The notes under the pieces: generated by a model
What the model was told of the DNA's origin: nothing
Database searches by the model: none
What the model saw: the letters and a program-made list of their open reading frames with translations, nothing else
In this document: one piece after another, positions 1 to 9,881 of the stretch
Position numbering within the stretch: the first letter of the stretch is position 1
Layout: each line of letters opens with the position of its first letter
NCBI GenBank assembly: GCA_027923505.1
Contig: BROI01000020.1
Location: 310,001 to 374,000, forward strand
Length of the DNA stretch: 64,000 nt
From: Mayamaea pseudoterrestris
Lineage: Eukaryota > Bacillariophyta > Bacillariophyceae > Sellaphorales > Sellaphoraceae
Direction: 5' to 3'
Position numbers and translations under genes: made by a program

Positions 1-201
1 CCATATGAACTGATTATAAAACTACATTTAGTAACGCTATGTCTCTTGTACGTGTATTATTGTTTGTCCCGCATTGCAATTCTACATTGACACGCAGATA
101 GTCTAATCTACGTTGACACACAGTCAGTTCTATAATGATTGAGTCTCTAAAACAACGATTATGTACACTTTCTATGGGAAGGTCAAACCACATCAACTTC
201 G

Positions 202-1833
202 CTAGTACTCCATGTAGTATTGATTTTCGACAAGTACCCTGTCCTTGGAAACGGACGGCAATGTCACATTCGAAAGCTTGATTTCGTTAAAATTGCGCTC
301 CTCATTGTATCCGGTATGTATCCAGTCCCATTCGGCATGAGTGCTGTTGAGAATGCGAAACATGCCGTAACCGTAAATGGTAGCATCACGAACAGCCACC
401 CATGGTTCCGGCTCCTCGTTTAGAAAAGGAGCCTCGCACTTGCGACCGCCGGCGCCAATCGTCACATGCATTGGTCCTGTGGGATGCGGCTCGCCATGCT
501 TGACCGTCTCGGTGCGCAAGTAGGCATGAATGTGACCCGACAAGACCATGTTGACTTGGTAGTCTACAAAGAGCGGCTCCAAATGCTCGCGTGCGGCAGC
601 AATCTGTGGATCCTTCTGATGTAGCGAAAATGTATTGTAGAGAGGTGTATGAAGGACTACCAGAAGCCACGGCGTTACCGATCGATCAACGGACTGCAGC
701 TCGCTTTCAATCCACTTGTATTGCGTAGAGTTGATGCTCATATCCGAGTAGGAGCTTATCATGATCATGCGAGCCGGACCGTACGTGTAGGCGTAGTACG
801 CATTGCCCCACTCGTAGTCAAGTGGATACGGCGGACGATCCATGTTCAGTGGACCAAGTGGACCATCGTAAATACCAAGTTCCGCCGGCTTGACGCGCGG
901 CATCCGAAACCGAGACTCATAGGCGAGAAAAATACCCGAATCATCGTCAACCTTGTCAATGTCGTGATTGCCAGGCACGATTTGCATGCCAAAGTGCTCT
1001 GCGATAGGATAGTCATCCAAAAAGTCAAAGAACGTATCCCATTGTCGCTGATCTCCATTCGAGTACGCCAAGTCACCCGCTAGAATGACAGTGTCGATTG
1101 ATTCACGAGCGCGAATCATGCCAGAAAGTGTTTCCTCCGAATGTGGAAACTGCCCCAGGTCTCCCATGAATGCAATATTCACCGATGGATGACCTGGCGG
1201 CGGGGCAGTCCTGAAGGAGCGAATCTTTTCAGGAGACGGACAGTCCCTTACTGATCCATCATACGGCGCTAAATTGCTTAGCATGCGATGCTGCTCGTGC
1301 TTCACTTCCTCCTCTCGTGATTGCTCCTCGATTCGATCAAGGGCCTCCTCCTTGGAGTACTGTGACATGGTCCCATTCTTGTTTGAATGCGAGCCCCGCA
1401 AGCCAAAGTCCTCTATCCGAGCATGTATTATCGGCTGATAGTAGTACCTTGTTCCAGGTTCAAGTCCACTAATCGAAACATGATGATAGTAAGGACTGTA
1501 GTAGCGCTTCCCGTAGTTTGCGCCAGTATCAACCTTGACACGATAGTGCGACGCCGGTTCCTGTTCCAGCACAACTCGATTCAGCTGCGATGGAGATGTT
1601 CCAATCAAGACTCCACCAATCGGAGCATCAAACTTAGATGGAATGGAAGCAAAGGAGACTGTCATCTCGGTTGCCGCGTCTGCTCCGACTGCCAAATGAA
1701 CATGCTTGGGCAAACCACCACATGTTCGAGGTCGAACGTCCCATGCTCGTGCCGAGTCATTTGTAGTAACGAGAGACAGCAGCAGTAGCTGTATTGGAAC
1801 TAGTCGTCCCATCGTGTTGCGAATCTTTGTCAT
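202..1833 (-). CDS. Purple acid phosphatase, secreted
   Basis: A 543-residue metallophosphoesterase with a hydrophobic signal peptide (about residues 10-30). All five metal-binding blocks of purple acid phosphatases are present in order: MGDLGQ, AGDLAYSNGDQ, PGNHD, VVLHTPLY and SGHIHAY. The N-terminal part resembles the fibronectin-like domain of plant enzymes (LEPGTRYYYQP). Known family members hydrolyse phosphate monoesters with a dinuclear metal centre, often outside the cell during phosphate scavenging; that role is inferred here. The start at 1833 places the signal peptide at the N terminus, with a second ATG seven codons later. It is transcribed away from the TPR gene at 2182 and shares about 350 bp of upstream DNA with it. 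No intron is needed. Confidence 0.93.
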   Translation of the reverse strand: MTKIRNTMGRLVPIQLLLLSLVTTNDSARAWDVRPRTCGGLPKHVHLAVGADAATEMTVSFASIPSKFDAPIGGVLIGTSPSQLNRVVLEQEPASHYRVKVDTGANYGKRYYSPYYHHVSISGLEPGTRYYYQPIIHARIEDFGLRGSHSNKNGTMSQYSKEEALDRIEEQSREEEVKHEQHRMLSNLAPYDGSVRDCPSPEKIRSFRTAPPPGHPSVNIAFMGDLGQFPHSEETLSGMIRARESIDTVILAGDLAYSNGDQRQWDTFFDFLDDYPIAEHFGMQIVPGNHDIDKVDDDSGIFLAYESRFRMPRVKPAELGIYDGPLGPLNMDRPPYPLDYEWGNAYYAYTYGPARMIMISSYSDMSINSTQYKWIESELQSVDRSVTPWLLVVLHTPLYNTFSLHQKDPQIAAAREHLEPLFVDYQVNMVLSGHIHAYLRTETVKHGEPHPTGPMHVTIGAGGRKCEAPFLNEEPEPWVAVRDATIYGYGMFRILNSTHAEWDWIHTGYNEERNFNEIKLSNVTLPSVSKDRVLVENQYYMEY

Positions 1834-2181
1834 GCTCGTTTCGCTCTATCGTATGTTGATGGTTGTAGCTCGATCGAAGAGCGACGCGGTTTGTGAGCAA
1901 GCTGCGTTGGTTTTCGTTGCGAATCTGCCGCGCCGCACCGAAACTGACGCGCGCCCTCGCGGTCGCGAGCTAGCACGAGCTACCACGAGCTAGCGTTCGC
2001 AATGGAGTACGACCGCCGTAGAAACATGTACACTGGAGGCGATAGTCATTTCGAAACGGAACAAAATTTTGTCGGAGAAACGGACCAGATTCGACGTCGC
2101 GGTGCGACTCACCATGAGACATTTCCAGCCGGTCGCAGCGAGCCGACCACTTCCCATCATCACATCCCATCAATTCGCACC
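1834..2181. promoter_or_regulatory. Shared upstream region of two divergent genes, with 3 x 10-bp repeat
   Basis: The phosphatase and TPR genes diverge from this 348-bp stretch, so it probably holds both promoters. Three consecutive 10-mers of the acgagctagc type lie at 1965-1974, 1975-1984 and 1985-1994, with one or two differences between copies. An in-frame ATG at 2002 would extend the TPR protein by 60 residues. That extension looks like untranslated sequence, so I prefer the ATG at 2182. Confidence 0.4.
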
Positions 2182-3285
2182 ATGGCAACAATTGCTGCAA
2201 TGTTTACCATTGGTTCGAGAGTGCGAGTACCCCTCGAAGGAACCAAAGCATACCGACGAGGCATTATTGCGACAATCCAAGACGATGGTACGGCTTCCGT
2301 GCTGCTGGAGGAAGCAGCTCCACCGCCAGCGTCGTTCGTCTCTAAACCGAAACAAACTATAACCTCCATTAACGAAGAAGAGGCAGAAATGACAGTTCCC
2401 ATGAGCGATATCAAGCCACTATTTGATTTCGAGTTATATGACAAGAATTCTGATAAAGATGCGTCAGTCTCTCTTGCGCTTTGGAAGGAACGAGGTGATC
2501 GGTTGCTCAAACTTGGCGACGCCTTGGCGGCGATGGAATACTATCAAGGCGGCCTCGTCGAGTCGTCAAGCCAATTCTCAGTTGGCAGCGTCGTTATCAT
2601 CAAGCAAAAGGGCTTTACCAAGCTTGCCGAAGTTGACTGCATGGAAGATGATGGTGATTCGCTTGATGTCAGTCTCGTATTCGACGGCGCGGAGGCAACG
2701 ATTCGACTGTCACAGGTCGTGCTTGGCGTTTCATCCGCTGACAGCGATCGACTGCAGGAACGCATGCTGTTAAACTTGGCGCGGTGCTGCTTGCAGGCTG
2801 CTGACATTATTGTGTTAAAGCAACGACCTCTATACATTCGATGCGCGGTTTTCGCGTGCACGTTGGCCATGGATGTCAGCCAGTACTACGACGGTTACGA
2901 AGGCCCTGCCACGTCGACAATGACGACTGCACTAGTGTTACGAAGCAAAGCGCAAATCATGGCTTCCAAGTTTGATCACGCCAAGGCAGATTTGAAACGG
3001 CTCTTGTCTGTCGATCCTCAGCATGCCGAGGCAAACCGACTTATGCGGCAACTGGAGCGAACCATACAACAAAACAAAGTATCCGAAAAGAAGCTTGTCA
3101 AGGAGTTGTGTAAATGGGTCGATGTAGCTACAAGCCAGTCGGTGAGTGATGCAGCTGCTAGTAATGATTCAGAAGAGGTGATGATCGATGTGCCATTTAA
3201 GGCAGCAAAACGATCGACTGGCCTTCCATTGCTTGTAATACTGATCATTGCGTTTGTTGCCTTCTATATGCAGACAAAGCTGTAA
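2182..3285 (+). CDS. TPR protein with C-terminal membrane anchor
   Basis: A 367-residue protein. Near the N terminus, residues of the type GSRVRVPLEGTKAYRRG suggest a small beta-barrel (Tudor/KOW-like) module, repeated less clearly around SVVIIKQKGFTKLAEV. TPR-like helices follow (WKERGDRLLKLGDALAAMEYY, and AKADLKRLLSVDPQHAEANRL near the end). The last 20 residues are a hydrophobic helix (LPLLVILIIAFVAFY) followed by a short basic tail, typical of a tail-anchored protein of the ER, mitochondrial or peroxisomal membrane. The layout recalls FKBP8-type co-chaperones, but there is no peptidyl-prolyl isomerase domain. ATG 2182 has a good context (caccATGGC). The 3' end lies only 51 bp from the convergent CX9C gene. 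The exact role is unknown. Confidence 0.8.
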   Translation: MATIAAMFTIGSRVRVPLEGTKAYRRGIIATIQDDGTASVLLEEAAPPPASFVSKPKQTITSINEEEAEMTVPMSDIKPLFDFELYDKNSDKDASVSLALWKERGDRLLKLGDALAAMEYYQGGLVESSSQFSVGSVVIIKQKGFTKLAEVDCMEDDGDSLDVSLVFDGAEATIRLSQVVLGVSSADSDRLQERMLLNLARCCLQAADIIVLKQRPLYIRCAVFACTLAMDVSQYYDGYEGPATSTMTTALVLRSKAQIMASKFDHAKADLKRLLSVDPQHAEANRLMRQLERTIQQNKVSEKKLVKELCKWVDVATSQSVSDAAASNDSEEVMIDVPFKAAKRSTGLPLLVILIIAFVAFYMQTKL

Positions 3286-3336
3286 ATTGGGGTAGATGAT
3301 CTCTATTTTGTAATACCTATGTTAAAGCAAGTTTAC

Positions 3337-3783
3337 CTACTTGCCAGTTTTAACAGCACTACTCCCTTCCTCCTTGTACCGATATTCTTCCTGCACTCGA
3401 TATGGCTCCGTCAACATCCAATTTTGACGCTTCTTCAATGCTCGATCGCAGCATCGCTTGTAGTATGCAATCGAGCTGCGACATTCCGCCAATGGTTCAT
3501 CTCCGGCCTTTGGCAAGGTTGGGTCGCTTCCCACCCTGGCCAGCTGCGCCGCTCGCTCATCTCCTGGTTGCAGCTTTACATCGGGAAAGTAACTTGACTG
3601 CAAACCAGCCTTCTCCATGTCGCGAGCCTTTAGCGTAGCTTCGTTGGCAAGACAAGCAAAGAGCGTTTGTGCTTGCGTTTCGCAACCCTTGGGTTCGACT
3701 GGAAAGTACGGTGGTAGGCGAATCGGTCCAGGCGGCAATTGCGGCTCGCCAGAAAAGGCATCCATAATGCGATAAAGAACCAT
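3337..3783 (-). CDS. Twin CX9C (CHCH-like) protein
   Basis: A 148-residue protein with two C-x9-C motifs: CETQAQTLFAC near residue 34 and CRSSIAYYKRC near residue 102. Paired CX9C motifs are the hallmark of small proteins oxidised by the Mia40 relay in the mitochondrial intermembrane space, many of them respiratory-chain assembly factors. About 57 residues separate the two motifs, far more than in the classical compact coiled-coil-helix fold, so the match is to the motif and not to a named family. The N terminus (SGEPQLPPGPIRLPPYF) is proline-rich and has no presequence, as is usual for this import route. Only 83 bp separate its start from the divergent gene at 3867. Confidence 0.75.
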   Translation of the reverse strand: MVLYRIMDAFSGEPQLPPGPIRLPPYFPVEPKGCETQAQTLFACLANEATLKARDMEKAGLQSSYFPDVKLQPGDERAAQLARVGSDPTLPKAGDEPLAECRSSIAYYKRCCDRALKKRQNWMLTEPYRVQEEYRYKEEGSSAVKTGK

Positions 3784-3866
3784 TGTAATAGAGAAGAAAT
3801 GAATTTTATGAGTTGTGAAGTAGCTGTGATTGCGACTATGAATCGAGAGACCGATCGCGCGCGACG

Positions 3867-4511
3867 ATGCGTTGTTCGCCTGCCAAAACCGCTGCGACTA
3901 CAGCTAGTGCCCGGATGACGTCAGACACAAAAAGCTGCTCGATTGATGATTGCTCGTCCTCATTTTTTCAAGGCGAAGACATTGTCCGGCGCCGTCCAGT
4001 TCTACACATCCCACAAAACAAGGTCACAAGCATGTTCATTACGCAAGCAACAATCAACAGCGAGTGTGAAGAAGACAACAGCTGCGATGCGCTCGACTTG
4101 CTGATGGATCCACTCAAGCTTCGCCAAGTCTTGTCGGTTCATGACTTTCTCGCCGAGGACGATGCGAGCTACGAGCAACTTTTGGAAAGTCCCTTGTCCA
4201 TGCAGTCAAGTTCCTCATACTCGTGGAGCAGCTACGGCGATGCAAACTATTTCAATCCATTTCCAGCGCTGTCAACGCGAAGCATTGTTCCAAGCAGCCC
4301 GCCGGATTCGTCGTCTCCCGAGTCAGCTCCATTCACCGATTCACTTGTATTCGGTCCGATTGCTCCCGAGCGAGTCTGCTTTGCATGCAAAAAGACCAAG
4401 CCTATCTTCATGTATTGCAAGAGTCAGTTTCGTCGAAAGGGATCAAAGGCGCGGTGCAAGTGCTGCGTTGACCAGAGTCGCAATGACGAGACCATTCAGC
4501 ACAAGAAGTAG
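3867..4511 (+). CDS. Small protein with C-terminal Stc1-like Zn-ribbon
   Basis: A 214-residue protein, mostly Ser-rich and probably disordered, ending in a C-x2-C-x22-C-x2-C module (CFACKKTKPIFMYCKSQ then RCKCC). The same module, with the shared core [Y/F]-x3-Q-[F/L]-[K/R]-[K/R]-K, starts the two paralogues at 54177-54692 and 55001-55570. From memory it resembles the Stc1 domain of fungal proteins, in which two CxxC pairs bracket an FSxxQ-type core; in fission yeast Stc1 links RNAi to a chromatin methyltransferase complex. Nothing here shows that function. Here the module is C-terminal, and the long domain that follows it in the paralogues is missing. The ATG lies 83 bp from the divergent CX9C gene. 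Confidence 0.7.
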   Translation: MRCSPAKTAATTASARMTSDTKSCSIDDCSSSFFQGEDIVRRRPVLHIPQNKVTSMFITQATINSECEEDNSCDALDLLMDPLKLRQVLSVHDFLAEDDASYEQLLESPLSMQSSSSYSWSSYGDANYFNPFPALSTRSIVPSSPPDSSSPESAPFTDSLVFGPIAPERVCFACKKTKPIFMYCKSQFRRKGSKARCKCCVDQSRNDETIQHKK

Positions 4512-4663
4512 AAATAAGCATCCGTAGATACTAATTACATCATACTTAATCAATACTTATCTTCTCAACTTTGCTCTACGTACATCAAGCTGTGTAGTAA
4601 GCCATAGTCGAGTCGATGGCGCGTTACGCAAAAACTCCCGCGTGCTGAAACCAACTGAGCATA

Positions 4664-5941
4664 TCATTGTTTCGTTCGTCTAGACGCAAGGTAATTCTTG
4701 ACACAATCAGCAATGTCTTTTATTGACGGTCCCTTTTTCTCCACTCGACTGGCTGCAAAGCTCCCGGCAAGCTCAAAGCCTTGACCGTCCGAATCAATAA
4801 AAATCTCCCAGTCCGCGGGATATCGCCGCATGACGACAATCTTTGGCGAAAAAGCGTCGTCATCTCCGCCTTGCATTGGCACTGCAACCAATGGCTGCAC
4901 GCTGTATAGAGTTTGCGCGGAAAGAAGCTCTCGAGGTGTAGGTTGCAAGTGGCAGTTTATTAGAATGAACGTTTTTGTAGCTCCGTAGTGCGCCACCAAG
5001 CTTCGAACGGCAATCATTTCCTCGGGACTTCTCGCAGATAAGATAATGATGGTATCCTCACTTTCAAGAGGCTTTGCGTTCTGAGCAACTGCTTGGAGCA
5101 CGTCTCTGCTCCGGTCAGCGCCAGTTGAGATTTTAGCCGAGCCAAGCATGCTGGCGAGGCGAAAGCTGGTCTGTGGAACATTTGACTCCCTTGGCTCGTC
5201 TGCCGGTTCCTTGACATTCAACAATGTAGCTTCTTCTGCGTCCTTGCGATCGCTGTCAAGCTCACTTTTCCCTTTCTCCCATCCACTCATGAGTTGCTGA
5301 CGGAACGATTCAACGTCGGAGGTAGGTGGGGGTTTAGGTTCATATACATTGCCCACAACGTCGCCTTCATCATCACTCTCATCGTCCTCATCGTCACTCT
5401 CTTCCTCGTCGCTGGCCATCTTTTGCTTCTTTTCACGCGCTGCTAGCACTCGTTGGACCGTTGCCAATGTCTGTTCGTCTCGCAGCAGAATTTCCGTGTG
5501 ACCGTTCGTTCGTTTCGCAAGCTGAATGCAAAACTCCGTCGCCAAGACCTCATCGTACATTTTCGATCCTTGCCGAATGTCATACTGGGGAAGCAAAATG
5601 TCAATAAAAAAGATGCGAGACTTGCTGCCGTTGGAAGCTGTTTCATCAGCAATGGCGTTGTTCAACGACGTGACTGCTTCGTCGGCAGCAGCGACTGGAC
5701 TTGTTGGAACTTGGCCCATTGTATTCGTATCCCAAGACGATTCCAAAAGTCTTCGCATGGCATCAATGCTGTCGCTTTCTTCGTCCGAGTAAAGTCGAAG
5801 TAGTGATGGCGTCCGATGTCGTCGTCGTTCATGGTAGTGGTGGTGCACCTTCGTCCCTCCTCGGCAAACGTTGAGTGATAAAAATGCATCGGAAAGAGAA
5901 ACGACAGAAATTGCTAACAGAGCCTGACTCCAGGACTTCAT
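4664..5941 (-). CDS. Plastid-targeted DUF1995-family protein
   Basis: A 425-residue protein. The start is set at the ATG at 5941, which opens a signal peptide (SWSQALLAISVVSLSDAF); cleavage before or at the phenylalanine of DAFLSL fits the bipartite targeting signal of diatom plastid proteins. The body matches the DUF1995 family: DILLPQYDIRQGSKMYDEV at its start, SARSPEEMIAVRSLV and a conserved end (PADWEIFIDSDGQGFELAGSF). A strongly acidic insert (DEEESDDEDDESDDEG) sits in the middle. DUF1995 proteins occur in plant and algal chloroplasts and some have been tied to photosystem assembly; the precise role here is not known. A GCGATG-type motif lies 129 bp upstream (6070-6080). Confidence 0.82.
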   Translation of the reverse strand: MKSWSQALLAISVVSLSDAFLSLNVCRGGTKVHHHYHERRRHRTPSLLRLYSDEESDSIDAMRRLLESSWDTNTMGQVPTSPVAAADEAVTSLNNAIADETASNGSKSRIFFIDILLPQYDIRQGSKMYDEVLATEFCIQLAKRTNGHTEILLRDEQTLATVQRVLAAREKKQKMASDEEESDDEDDESDDEGDVVGNVYEPKPPPTSDVESFRQQLMSGWEKGKSELDSDRKDAEEATLLNVKEPADEPRESNVPQTSFRLASMLGSAKISTGADRSRDVLQAVAQNAKPLESEDTIIILSARSPEEMIAVRSLVAHYGATKTFILINCHLQPTPRELLSAQTLYSVQPLVAVPMQGGDDDAFSPKIVVMRRYPADWEIFIDSDGQGFELAGSFAASRVEKKGPSIKDIADCVKNYLASRRTKQ

Positions 5942-6176
5942 TGTAACATCACGCAATCAGCGACCGACGGCTGAAAGAAATCTATTGTTAGCGACGCCAT
6001 CACACTTTCGTCATGGTCGCCATCGCGTCGTCGCTCGCGTGGAATTTCGCAGTCCTTTCCTGGTGCGACACCGATGCGATACTTAAGAGACTTACTCATG
6101 TTAATGCGAGGGGTAGCGACTCTCACCAACGATGCAAAAGGTCGAGAAAAAAGAAGAGTAACATGCAAAAAATAAA

Positions 6177-7745
6177 CTATGCATCAACTCTAAGAGGCTG
6201 GACTCGCTTTGCTTGATATCGATGCGTGCATTCGTCCGCTTGTTTGAGAACAGTTTCGAGCTCGGAGGACCCAGGCTTTAGACAATGGTGATGGAATATA
6301 TAGGTTCGCATGCCCTTGGCTTGCTCCTCATGTTTCCGCCGTGTTTCTGCAGAATGGCTCTCGTCCGCGAGGCGCTCTGCGTCAAAGTCATCGCGCGAAA
6401 GGCCGAGCATTCGTTCAATCTCTGCCGCCGCCTCGTGGACCCGTACACTTTTCTCCCTCGTCAAGTCTACAGAAGCAAACACAAAATGCTCATCCTTTTT
6501 GAACCACTGGACTTGCCGTCGCGAGTACTGTCTGGTTGCTGTTGTAAATTCCTCTAGAAACTGCAAAAATGCGTCGTAGTCGTTATCCTTTGCACCTTTC
6601 CGACCAAGATAGTCCAACACTTGTCGATAACCAATCGCCTTGGCCGCCATGTCGGGCAGCTGCCTCGATAGTGCAAGATTGCACGTTTCCGGTATCAGTC
6701 CGCGCACCAGCATTGACTCGCAGCGCTCGTCCACGGTTCGGCTATGCATCATGCGGTCGTGCGGACACAGAAAGAAGCAACGAACGTCGTAGTTGAGTGA
6801 CAGCAAGCCTCCGGCTCGCTCGCCACTGTAGTACTTGCTCAAATCAACCCTGCCAAGGCTGTTTTCGCCTTGTAGTTGCTCCTGCACGGTATACGCCACC
6901 TCCAAAATGCGGCGCAGTCGATACCAGTCATTGGCAAAGAGCTTTCCGACGGGCGCCTTGAGACTGGTGTGCAGCGAAGCGGCATGAGTCACGGCGCCTG
7001 TCCAATCTTGATCAGTTTCATACGTTTGAATGACTGTTTGGGCTTTGTCGAGTGCAGCTGCCGTCGGAGAAGGAGCGTCGGGCCGTCCATGCACCAGCCA
7101 CTGAATGTACATCATGGTTCCCCCGACGATGACTGGAATAATTGGCACGCTCGATTCATACTTTTTGATGGCCTTTGCTTCTTGAATCGCTTGATCAATG
7201 ATTGGTCGTCGACGGCGAGTAGCGTCCTCCAAATCAATCTCCTTAGACACATCTTGCTGCTGCAATTTTTGAATCACATACATGGCATCCTCCATCCATT
7301 CCGCGGCATTGTAGCTGTCACTCGAGTCGGCCACGTCAATCAGCAGGTGAGGCGTCTGCTGTAACTCCTCAGGCGTCGGCTTGTTGGCTCCAATTTGAAC
7401 GTGCCGATAGGCTTGGACGGAATCGGCCGACACAATGATGCCTTGCTGGCGTTGGCAAAGCAAGGCGGCAACGTCGGATTTACCGACACCTGTACTTCCA
7501 GCTATAATGACTACAAGAGGTCGATTATTTGAATCGCTGTCTCGCTGATTGGACGGCGATGGCGACGAGTGAAGTCGCGACGACGAGCAGGGTGAAGCCA
7601 TCATTCTTCGTTCGACGACAAATTTCGGTGATGCTGAAGCAGCGCTCAACGAGTGACAGCGCTTTCTTGACGTATGAATTGTCCAGCCAATCGACTTTCT
7701 TAGCCGCATGAACAATATGGCTAGTACTAGCTGACTTGGAACCAT
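6177..7745 (-). CDS. miaA: tRNA dimethylallyltransferase (MiaA type)
   Basis: A 522-residue enzyme that would transfer an isopentenyl group from DMAPP to A37 of tRNAs reading UNN codons. Visible motifs are the P-loop GSTGVGKS, SADSVQAY, NKPTPEE, the IDVADSSDSYNAAEW segment, VGGTMMYIQWLVHG, AKAIGYRQ and the C-terminal RQYSRRQVQWF signature. There is no C2H2 zinc finger after the catalytic region, unlike cytosolic/nuclear eukaryotic enzymes, so this is the bacterial-type form. The first 60-70 residues are basic and Ser-rich and could be an organelle presequence. Alternative starts are the Met codons at 7709 and further in. Its promoter side faces the divergent zinc-ribbon gene starting near 7978. 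Confidence 0.92.
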   Translation of the reverse strand: MVPSQLVLAILFMRLRKSIGWTIHTSRKRCHSLSAASASPKFVVERRMMASPCSSSRLHSSPSPSNQRDSDSNNRPLVVIIAGSTGVGKSDVAALLCQRQQGIIVSADSVQAYRHVQIGANKPTPEELQQTPHLLIDVADSSDSYNAAEWMEDAMYVIQKLQQQDVSKEIDLEDATRRRRPIIDQAIQEAKAIKKYESSVPIIPVIVGGTMMYIQWLVHGRPDAPSPTAAALDKAQTVIQTYETDQDWTGAVTHAASLHTSLKAPVGKLFANDWYRLRRILEVAYTVQEQLQGENSLGRVDLSKYYSGERAGGLLSLNYDVRCFFLCPHDRMMHSRTVDERCESMLVRGLIPETCNLALSRQLPDMAAKAIGYRQVLDYLGRKGAKDNDYDAFLQFLEEFTTATRQYSRRQVQWFKKDEHFVFASVDLTREKSVRVHEAAAEIERMLGLSRDDFDAERLADESHSAETRRKHEEQAKGMRTYIFHHHCLKPGSSELETVLKQADECTHRYQAKRVQPLRVDA

Positions 7746-7977
7746 CGAGCCATGGTCTCGACTCTCGACACTGGGCGGCGTTCCATTTCAATTTCGTCGT
7801 TTTGCGCGGTCGCCGCGACGTCGCGGTTGGGACTTGGACTTGGGTGTCGCATAGGTGATCGTTGTTCTTTTGCAACAAAGATATCGTTTGGATTTGGATC
7901 GCTCATAACATTCGCTTGGTCCGTTCTTCTTTCCATCCATCATCCTAGTCAAAATTCGTTACAACTAAACCAAGGAA

Positions 7978-9314
7978 GTGCATTGCAACGAATACCATGG
8001 AGCAGGAGCGCGGAAACCAGGTATGATTTGCGCGGCGTTTGAGCCGTTTGAGAATCGAATGATCGAATCAATTTGTTCTGCGGCCACGAACTTTTCTATT
8101 ATCTTACGATTACTGATACATATCCTATTGTCTTCTATTATAAAGACCTCCAAGTCTCCCTTGCTGTTCAAGCTCTCTCGCGACGTATTTTGTCGGCATG
8201 TTCTCAAGTTTTGCTCTCGCCAAGACGCCAAGTCATGCGTTGCGGCAAGTCTGGCGAGTAGCAAGCTTCGAGAAAACTATGATTTGCAGTCGCAATTTTG
8301 CGCTGACCATGGCACTCGTTTCGATCGCAACCTAGAATCACCATGCATTGACTGTCGGATGGAACGACAAGATCGTTTTCGGTGTGTCAAGTGTGACGAT
8401 TTTGCACACATTGATGAGCTGGAAAATGATAGGACCTGTGGAGCATGGCTCTGCGAAAATTGCGGTCCACAAATGGTGTGCTTTGACTGCCATACAACTC
8501 GTCATGGAGAGTGCAAAGAATGTGGTGGTATCGGGATTTGTGGTCAATGTGAACGGACATTTTGTTCGACCTGCCAAAAACTCGAGGCTTGTGACGGTTG
8601 CGGCTTACCCCTTTGCGACTTTGACTGCACACTTTCTCGATGTAACACCTGCACAAAATTGCAATGCGATGCGTGTCGACATGAGGAAGATTTTGTCGTT
8701 TGTGAAAGATGCGAATGGTACTATTGTTCGGATTGTGAAACGCTAGTTCCTTGTGACGGCTGCCAAACGTCCATGTGCTCTCAATGTCGTTCTGACGGTT
8801 GCTCCATATGCAATGTTTGTTCATGTGCGAGTTGCTGCCGTGTCTTCATCTGCCATAAATGCAGCGAGGTATTTTGTCTCACTTGCCGCAATACAATACA
8901 CTGTGAAGCATGCTACGAATCCTTCGTCTGCGCTGAATGCCTAAACGGGGGAATGCGTGACGGTTGCGATATTTTCTTGTGTAAAGACTGTGAATAATGC
9001 AAAATAGAGACTATTTCTAGTGTCAACGTGTTTCCAGTAACAAGTGCTGCAACACAATGCGCTGCAAAAGGTGCGGGCAAGTCCAATGTTCCGATGAAGA
9101 CGATGACGACTGCTGCGAGGGCCAAGTATGTGACCCTTGCAGTGTTTTTCTTTGCGAAATATGCGCCAAAAACCCGTTTCCGGAATGCTCCTCATGTGCA
9201 AAACATTTTTGTCTTGGTACACGTTGCTCGAGATGCAATGAAGCCTACTGTATGGATTGCGGGCCACGAAAGGGGGACCGTGAGGCCGACTTCGTCTGCA
9301 GTAACTGTACATGA
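7978..9314 (+). CDS. Cysteine-rich protein with tandem zinc-ribbon/B-box-like units
   Basis: The first open segment (7978-8997) encodes a run of CxxC pairs spaced about every 10-15 residues from residue 120 on, for example CIDCRMERQ, CVKC, CENC, CFDC, CKECGG, CGQC, CSTC, CDGCGLPLC, CNTC, CERCEWYYC and CHKCSEVFC. A hydrophobic stretch (ATNFSIILRLLIHILLSSII) precedes it. An equally Cys-rich segment follows at 9038-9314 (CKRCGQVQC, CDPCSVFLCEIC, CSRCNEAYC). Removing 8979-9037 (GTGTAA...TTTCCAG, 59 nt) joins the two in phase as a 425-residue protein. Alternatively, the first part ends naturally at 8997 after CKDCE and the second is a separate exon or gene. The units look like repeated zinc-binding ribbons. 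The function is unknown and the start is uncertain. Confidence 0.65.
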
Positions 9315-9881
9315 GAAGCCCTCGTCGCGAATCGGCAATGTAATACAAGCCATTGCTGGATCGTTCATCTAAAACACATTCGCGGGGCGGGGAGGTGGTA
9401 GGATCAATGGTTTTACAATGCCTGCAACGACCTTTTGCGCGCTCCGCGCGCACAAAGATTGCCAAAAACAGCAGACGAAGTATACCAACAGATTAACTAC
9501 GGTAGCCCGGGTAGAAGATGTCGCAGAACCACCGGCCAATCATTGGAGTAGACTACACGAACGCCAAGAAGTACGGCATGTCGCACCAAGTTACACCCAT
9601 TAATGTCGTGAAGCATGTCCGGATATATCCTACCACAAAAATACTTTATAAACAAAGTAAAAGCGTCAGAGTTATAGCTGTCAATAGCTCCATCGATACG
9701 ACGGCTGACAAAGAGTCGCAACGGTGTGCATATATAAGAGTTCGAAATCCGAATCCAAACCGAACCCCTTGATCGCATATTCTCACTGTCAGTCAATATC
9801 GCCTTCTTGGGCTGTCGACGCATAAAGAAGAAAACGAGGTCTACGTATCTTTAACAATTCAAAAGAAGAGCGACGGCAACA
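9315..9881. other. Intergenic region without recognised gene
   Basis: No convincing coding sequence or RNA gene. A TATA-like stretch (catatataag) lies near 9728-9737, about 150 bp upstream of the small open reading frame at 9882. Confidence 0.4.

Noticed and set aside
2002-2181. N-terminal extension of the TPR protein from ATG 2002
   Set aside because: The 60 extra residues have low-information composition, and the ATG at 2182 has a better context and starts a plausible domain.
7727-7936. 69-codon minus-strand frame just upstream of the tRNA dimethylallyltransferase
   Set aside because: It overlaps the enzyme's start in another frame, has no recognisable product and lacks support as a separate gene; it is most likely 5' untranslated sequence.
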